Below, piece after piece: positions 33,576 to 37,763 of a stretch of DNA of 37,763 nt. The notes below the pieces were generated by a model that saw only the letters and a list, made by a program, of their open reading frames with translations, was not told where the DNA came from and did not search any database. The translations under genes were made by a program, and so were the position numbers. Position 1 is the stretch's first letter; each line of letters opens with the position of its first letter. This DNA is from Oscillatoriales cyanobacterium RM2_1_1 (GTDB lineage: Bacteria; Cyanobacteriota; Cyanobacteriia; Cyanobacteriales; Microcoleaceae): contig JAAURB010000049.1 in assembly GCA_012033335.1 (NCBI GenBank), positions 1-37,763 of the forward strand, read 5' to 3'.

Positions 33576-34814
33576 GTGAAACTTGCAGACTGGGTTGGGT
33601 TTCTCTGTTTGGTTATTGCCCTGGTTGTTTTGTGGCAATTCCGCCAGATTTTGCTGCTGATTTTCACGGCAGTGATTCTAGCCATTGCCCTGAATAGCCT
33701 GGTTCGCAGGCTGCAGCGATCCAGATTGAAGCGGGGTCAGTCCGTCCTTGTGGCGGTCAGCCTGGTGGTTTCTATTGGGGCATTGATCCTACGGGTCATT
33801 TTGCCTCCTTTCTTGACTCAGTTTGAGCAACTCATTGAGTTAGTTCCAGTGGGGTTTGAGCAATTGACTCGCTGGGGCAATGACCTGTTGCAAAATCCCC
33901 CCGACTGGTTACCTGACCTGGAAATCCAGCTTCCCAATATCCCCACAATTGCCAAGCAGGCAGGCCCCCTGGCGCAAAATGTCCTGGGAAACTTCTTTGC
34001 CTTCTTCTCAAATTCCCTCACCAGCCTGCTGCAATTTCTCCTGGTGCTGATTCTGACTTTGATGTTTGTGGTCAATCCCCAATCCTATCGACAGGTGATC
34101 CTGCGGCTATTTCCCTCGTTTTATCGACGGCGGGCTGACGAGTTGTTTTCCCGGTGTGAAGCCTCGCTGCTGCAATGGATGGGGGGAATTGTGATTAATT
34201 CTATGTTTATTGCCACTTTGTCGGCTATCAGCTTAATCACCCTGCAAATTCCGTTTGTTTTTGCCCATGCATTACTGGCTGGGGTATTTAACTTCGTTCC
34301 CAATATTGGCCCCACTGCCAGTGTGATCTTTCCGGTTTCTGTAGCATTGCTAGAGGCTCCCTGGAAAGCCCTGATTGTGATTGTGGCCTATGTGGTGATT
34401 CAAAATCTGGAGAGCTATTGGTTCAGCCCCATGGTGATGCAGAAACAGATATCTCTCTTGCCGGCGGCAACCTTAATCGCCCAACTCTTTTTTGCCCGGT
34501 TCTTTGGGTTTTTGGGTTTAGTGTTAGCCCTACCCCTGGCTGTAGTGATGAAAACCTGGATTGAGGGGGCCCTGATGGAGGATGTGCTAGATCGCTGGCA
34601 ACCCCAGCAACAACTGTTGTCTGATTCTCCAGGATTGGTCAACCGTTCAGTTAGCGTCCCTCCTCAAACTGAATTGGGTCATGAACCGCCCCCTATTTCC
34701 CCTTGGAATCAAGATCTGACCCCTAAGTTGACCGATTTTCCCCCTGACAAATCCGAATCTCCAGCAAACCCTCCTGAATCAGAACCATCGGCCCCAGTTG
34801 AGAATCAATTTTAG
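33576..34814 (+). CDS. AI-2E family transporter (PerM/YhhT-like)
   Basis: This 412-residue membrane protein has about eight hydrophobic spans. The first two are at about 5-45, with a long amphipathic region (about 85-135) and later spans around 145-170, 215-245, 250-275, 285-300 and 305-330. Family motifs include FNFVPNIGPTASVIFPV (about 240-256) and a C-terminal LALPLAVVMK. Members are exporters or permeases of uncertain substrate; the AI-2 name comes from one E. coli member. The last 80 residues are a Pro/Ser-rich soluble tail. It is the last gene of the operon with the Nudix hydrolase. Confidence 0.9.
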   Translation: MKLADWVGFLCLVIALVVLWQFRQILLLIFTAVILAIALNSLVRRLQRSRLKRGQSVLVAVSLVVSIGALILRVILPPFLTQFEQLIELVPVGFEQLTRWGNDLLQNPPDWLPDLEIQLPNIPTIAKQAGPLAQNVLGNFFAFFSNSLTSLLQFLLVLILTLMFVVNPQSYRQVILRLFPSFYRRRADELFSRCEASLLQWMGGIVINSMFIATLSAISLITLQIPFVFAHALLAGVFNFVPNIGPTASVIFPVSVALLEAPWKALIVIVAYVVIQNLESYWFSPMVMQKQISLLPAATLIAQLFFARFFGFLGLVLALPLAVVMKTWIEGALMEDVLDRWQPQQQLLSDSPGLVNRSVSVPPQTELGHEPPPISPWNQDLTPKLTDFPPDKSESPANPPESEPSAPVENQF

Positions 34815-34824
34815 ATCTGGCCTT

Positions 34825-34848
34825 AAAGTCAACCTCAAAATCAACCTC
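34825..34848. repeat. 12-bp tandem repeat after the AI-2E permease
   Basis: AAAGTCAACCTC (34825) and AAAATCAACCTC (34837) differ at one base and lie 10 bp after the stop. Confidence 0.7.
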
Positions 34849-35003
34849 AAAGGTGTTAAGCATCCTGCAAGTTCTCCGGGAAATCGGGATATTGAGAACC
34901 GGTCTGAGAAATCTACGAGTTTCTGAATTGCCCTTCTTAATCCCCCAATGCTGAGGGAGTTTAACTCCGGTTTCCCCCTAATTAATCCTTTTATTGCCCC
35001 TGA

Positions 35004-36071
35004 CTAACTCACCTGAATTGGAGCCGGATTGAGGTAGCATTCAACGTCCCCCAGGTTCCAGACCTGACCATCAAGGGCCATTTGTTCAATCAAACTGGCC
35101 AGGCGTAGAGCTTTTAGGCCCTGCTCTCCCCCAACGGAAGGTTGATTTCCCCCTCGAACACAGCCCACGAAGTGTTCGAGCTCAGCATGGAGCGGCTCAA
35201 TATTGCTGGTGTGAACTTTCTCAATCAGGCCATCTTGACGATACAGGACTTGTCCGTAATCCGTGACATAGTTAGCTGTAGTCTGCCGATGGATCAAAAT
35301 TTCGTTATTCAGAAAGTTGGCTTCGGTCAGAGAGCTTTTGCAGTGGGCCTTGATTGAGCGCAATTTACGATGGGTTACCTTACTGGCGGTCAGGGTGGCA
35401 ACGATACCATTGGCAAACCCCAGGGTGGCAGTCACATAGTCCAGGTAGCCAGAATTAGAAGCCTGACTGCCACTAGCCGTTAGGCGGACAACATGGGAAG
35501 TTGCCAGTTCCAGCAATAAATCAATATCATGAATCATCAAATCCAGCACGACGGAAACATCATTGGCCCGGTTGGAATAGGGGCTCATCCGATGGGCTTC
35601 TAAAGCCAGTACCTGCTCCGTTTTCAAGACTTTGCTCAATTCTTGAAAGGCAGGATTGAATCGTTCAATATGGCCGACCTGCAAAATACACTGATGTTTT
35701 GCTGCGGTATTGACCAAAGATTCTGCTTCGGCAATATTGGCCGCAATGGGCTTCTCAATCAAGACATGAACCCCAGCCTGGAGACAGGTCATCCCGACGG
35801 AATGATGTAATCGCGTGGGTACAGCGATACACACCGCATCAACATGATTCAAAAGTTCGTGATAGTCCTCAAAAAAACGAGCTCGATACTTACTAGCCGT
35901 ATCCAGACCCCGTTCTACGTTAATGTCAGCGATGCCGACCAGTTCAACATCTTTGAGTAAACTTAAAACACGAGTGTGATGTTGGCCCATATTGCCAACG
36001 CCGATTACCCCGACTTTCAGGGGATCTAACTGACCCCGGCCAGCGGGAATACTTGTATGTACCTCAGACAT
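35004..36071 (-). CDS. Gfo/Idh/MocA family oxidoreductase
   Basis: This NAD(P)-dependent sugar or sugar-nucleotide dehydrogenase of about 355 residues has an N-terminal Rossmann domain with GVIGVGNMG (21-29) and the EKPIA motif (106-110, with catalytic Lys), then an alpha/beta domain. HDIDLLLELA (about 180-189) carries the His of the family active site. I choose the ATG at 36071, because AGGAG lies about 10 bp upstream; a GTG at 36104 would add 11 residues across that site. The substrate is unknown. It is preceded by a 637-bp spacer. Confidence 0.9.
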   Translation of the reverse strand: MSEVHTSIPAGRGQLDPLKVGVIGVGNMGQHHTRVLSLLKDVELVGIADINVERGLDTASKYRARFFEDYHELLNHVDAVCIAVPTRLHHSVGMTCLQAGVHVLIEKPIAANIAEAESLVNTAAKHQCILQVGHIERFNPAFQELSKVLKTEQVLALEAHRMSPYSNRANDVSVVLDLMIHDIDLLLELATSHVVRLTASGSQASNSGYLDYVTATLGFANGIVATLTASKVTHRKLRSIKAHCKSSLTEANFLNNEILIHRQTTANYVTDYGQVLYRQDGLIEKVHTSNIEPLHAELEHFVGCVRGGNQPSVGGEQGLKALRLASLIEQMALDGQVWNLGDVECYLNPAPIQVS

Positions 36072-36708
36072 CCTATCTAGCACTCCTGGATTCTCCTCCA
36101 CCACAGAAAACAGACAATTTACCTATTAAAGCTGTCAAATCCATCCAGATACTATCACAGCCTTTCGTTTTGTAACGAAGCAATAAGCTAGGTTTGAGTT
36201 CCCGCTGACTACAAATTAGACCTGCAGTCAGGTCATAAGCAAGCCCTTAATGATGTGTAGAAAGGAGATGAAGGGACAATGCTCCCTTCTGGGAAACGAA
36301 CCTAAATCCCGCTCTTGCTTTTTCATAATTGATTTAGGACTGCTATCAGTGGGTGGGGTTGAGGCCATGTCACTTGCTTCCCAAAGGGTAACCCAACCTT
36401 AACCGATCAAGCCAACCCTCAGCCTGGTTCTTAGAGCCAAATGTTGCCTGAAGGGATGCTTAATCCAACCCCAGCATGGGTTAAACGTTCCTAGCCCATC
36501 CTAGTCAAATTAGCCTGAAATCTGCACCACGAGACTTCTATCTGATCGATGGGTGTTTCATGGGTTGTCTCTGGCGGAGTGAACAGCTTCCTTCCCCAAT
36601 AATGCAGCGATTAAGAGAGTCTTTGTGGCGGGTTCAGCGGATCTGCGCCGCTTGATACCCTTTTCAAACCCCTCTGAGGTTGTTGGGAGAAGTCAGGTTG
36701 TCCTGCGG
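36072..36708. other. 637-bp noncoding stretch with dispersed repeats
   Basis: It should contain the promoter of the Gfo/Idh/MocA gene at its left end. A family B copy (36267-36289) and a family C copy (36309-36346) lie close together. The right part contains an inverted repeat around GCGG and CCGC (36636-36652), near the end of the minus-strand gene that stops at 36709, possibly its terminator. ORFs here do not look real. Confidence 0.5.
36267..36346 (+). repeat. Dispersed repeat families B and C, adjacent copies
   Basis: Family B (GATGAAGGGACAATGCTCCC, 36267) and family C (ending ATTGATTTAGGACTGCTAT, to 36346) are 19 bp apart. Their other copies in this window are separated by about 700 bp (31867 and 32609), with C in opposite orientation. 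Confidence 0.55.
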
Positions 36709-37062
36709 TCAAGCTTGGAATGTCAAAACAGCTCGCTTGACAATGGGCTGGACGAAGTTCACAGGAGCCATTACGACCATGGCAACACTGTAATCCTTCA
36801 ACCGACCCTCTAAAGGATAGCGAGCTTCAGAAATGACTGACAGGCCTGAATCCCTCAGATAGTTCTTGATCTGCTCCAATAAGAGGGGGCGCTTGGGGCT
36901 GGGATTATTGTTGAAGATCACACTAACATGGGCTCCCTCATCATTAAAGGCCAGGGGAAAAACCCCGATCCGGCACTGAAACTCTTCTTCGTAGGCGATT
37001 TTAGCGCCGCCTTCAGCCATTGAATCAAACAGCAGATCGAGATTTTGCTTGTTGACTGTCAT
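36709..37062 (-). CDS. Hypothetical protein, 117 residues
   Basis: No family is recognised. It is a soluble alpha/beta protein: an N-terminal helix (LDLLFDSMAEGG), strands around IGVFPLAF and HVSVIFNN, an amphipathic helix (LLLEQIKNYLRDSG, about 60-73), then strands SVISEA and SVAMVVMAPVNFV. It has one Cys (about residue 30) and no signal peptide. Codon use looks like that of its neighbours. Its upstream region is AT-rich with a TAATAT box about 30 bp before the ATG. It is flanked by long spacers and not part of an operon. Confidence 0.7.
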   Translation of the reverse strand: MTVNKQNLDLLFDSMAEGGAKIAYEEEFQCRIGVFPLAFNDEGAHVSVIFNNNPSPKRPLLLEQIKNYLRDSGLSVISEARYPLEGRLKDYSVAMVVMAPVNFVQPIVKRAVLTFQA

Positions 37063-37636
37063 TCTGATTTAATTAAGGATATTACCTAATCTTAACAAAT
37101 TCTTAAAGACGCCACTATGGAGTTTGTCATATTATAGAGGGTTATAGAAAAGTGTTGCACCTATTTAGCCGATAAAATCATTTAGCGAACAACCCTCGCA
37201 GGGAATAGATTCCAGGGCCAATCCGTTACAACTTTGACAATAACGTTGGCAATACCTGCATCTATTTTCCCTGGCTGTTCCCTGGAAGAATTTATATTTC
37301 TTGATTTTATTGTTTAATAAAAGTTGATATGCTGATGCAGTCTGAAGACTCTAGCCTGTTGTTTCTTCCAATTATTTGAACCTTCATTCGAGCCTTCAAC
37401 TGGCTTGGCTTTTGAACAGTCTCAATTGACAATTTCGATTGCTGTGACTGACTATCATTCTTTCTAGTGAAAGATGTATCCTCGGCCATCGGGGAGAAAA
37501 ACCGATACGATAACCCGTGGGTCTTTTCCTGGGATGGTTCTGTCATCCTCCTGTTTGACGGATGCAGATATTCCTTTCTTAGCGGAGAGTTTACAGGATC
37601 AATCTACGGTTTTTTATATCCCCATTAGAGACTAGA
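37063..37636. other. 574-bp spacer before the insertion sequence
   Basis: AT-rich with no recognisable gene. A minus-strand ORF of 79 codons (37307-37546) encodes a polar, Ser/Gln-rich sequence without a fold signature or ribosome binding site; I do not call it. An ATTATAGAG-type duplication occurs at about 37130-37148. Confidence 0.5.
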
Positions 37637-37763
37637 GGGCGTTGCTGAATGATGCAATGAATCATTGCGGAATCGGGACATCCCAGAATTTGAGGTAATG
37701 AAGTAGCAACCGAATCGAGTGCTTCAGCATTTCCACGGATTTGGAATAACAGAGCGTCTTGCG
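37637..37763 (-). mobile_element. IS1-family insertion sequence, 3' end (cut by the window)
   Basis: The terminal inverted repeat starts about 37637 with GGGCGTTGCTGAATGATGCA, a sequence type commonly seen at ends of cyanobacterial insertion sequences. It is followed inward by the transposase C-terminus on the minus strand. A near-palindrome (GCAATGA-A-TCATTGC, 37654-37668) overlaps the stop codon. The element continues beyond the right edge, so its target-site duplication cannot be checked. Confidence 0.75.
37662..37763 (-). CDS. IS1-like transposase, C-terminal fragment
   Basis: The last 33 codons are present and end at a TGA at 37662-37664. The translation contains RKTLCYSKSVEMLKHSIRLL and ends FWDVPIPQ. 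The (R/K)-K-(T/S)-L-x-(Y/F)-S-K-S-x-E-M pattern is the C-terminal signature of the IS1/DDE transposases (E of the DDE triad in SKSxEM), and the LKHSIRLLLHYLKFW ending is typical of cyanobacterial IS1 elements. The N-terminal part is outside the window. Whether the copy is intact cannot be judged. Confidence 0.8.
   Translation of the reverse strand, partial: RKTLCYSKSVEMLKHSIRLLLHYLKFWDVPIPQ

Noticed and set aside
36625-36813. Plus-strand ORF of 62 codons
   Set aside because: It overlaps the end of the more convincing minus-strand gene at 36709 and has no protein-like pattern.
37307-37546. Minus-strand ORF of 79 codons
   Set aside because: It is polar and unstructured, without ribosome binding site or family resemblance; a chance ORF in AT-rich spacer is more likely.
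1-37763. tRNA or rRNA genes
   Set aside because: I looked through the spacers for T-loop (GGTTCRA) and conserved rRNA segments and saw none in a fitting context; a covariance-model scan would be needed to be certain.

Overview
This window is chromosomal DNA from a cyanobacterium. Evidence: HIP1 octamers (GCGATCGC) occur throughout. Lineage-typical genes include a CrtR-type carotene hydroxylase, a COP23-domain protein, DUF1825 and DUF3086 proteins, a CyaB-type adenylate cyclase with GAF, GAF and PAS domains, and a SecA that ends without the SecB-binding zinc tail. Base composition is moderate and the spacers are long and repeat-rich, unlike marine picocyanobacteria. I cannot name the genus. 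I found no tRNA, rRNA or CRISPR array.

Layout. A strong terminator at the left edge closes a + strand gene outside the window. A minus-strand block follows (130-4496): two small unknown proteins, a TerB-like protein, an M61 peptidase with a PDZ domain, and a Crp-family regulator with the cAMP-contact residues. Divergent from it, across a 626-bp spacer, is a 1019-residue class III adenylate cyclase (5123-8182); together they could form a local cAMP synthesis and sensing pair. Next on the + strand are an internally duplicated helical protein, inorganic pyrophosphatase, PanD, a metallo-beta-lactamase-fold gene broken by two single-base frameshifts, a membrane-anchored two-haem cytochrome c, SecA, a secreted TPR protein, a family 2 glycosyltransferase and an orphan WYL-type regulator resembling the CRISPR-associated TIGR03985 family.

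The minus-strand stretch 19601-23491 holds a short SLH-like secreted protein, a short-chain dehydrogenase, a helical protein, an LRR protein and a COP23 protein. CrtR, signal peptidase I and DUF1825 follow on the + strand, then DUF3086 and an RND efflux pump on the minus strand. The right part has a GNAT acetyltransferase, PyrE, a secreted protein, a compact cluster of small protein, Nudix hydrolase and AI-2E-family permease, a Gfo/Idh/MocA oxidoreductase, an unknown 117-residue protein, and the end of an IS1-type insertion sequence cut by the window edge.

The most striking pattern lies between the genes. Many spacers contain short imperfect tandem duplications (units 9-15 bp, often 11 bp), and three genes have their stop codon inside such a repeat. 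Three dispersed repeat families also sit close against gene ends. Most genes are ordinary housekeeping or conserved cyanobacterial genes. The features most worth checking are the frameshifted metallo-hydrolase, the orphan TIGR03985-like protein, the insertions in the cyclase and RND proteins, and the Pho-box-like array upstream of secA.
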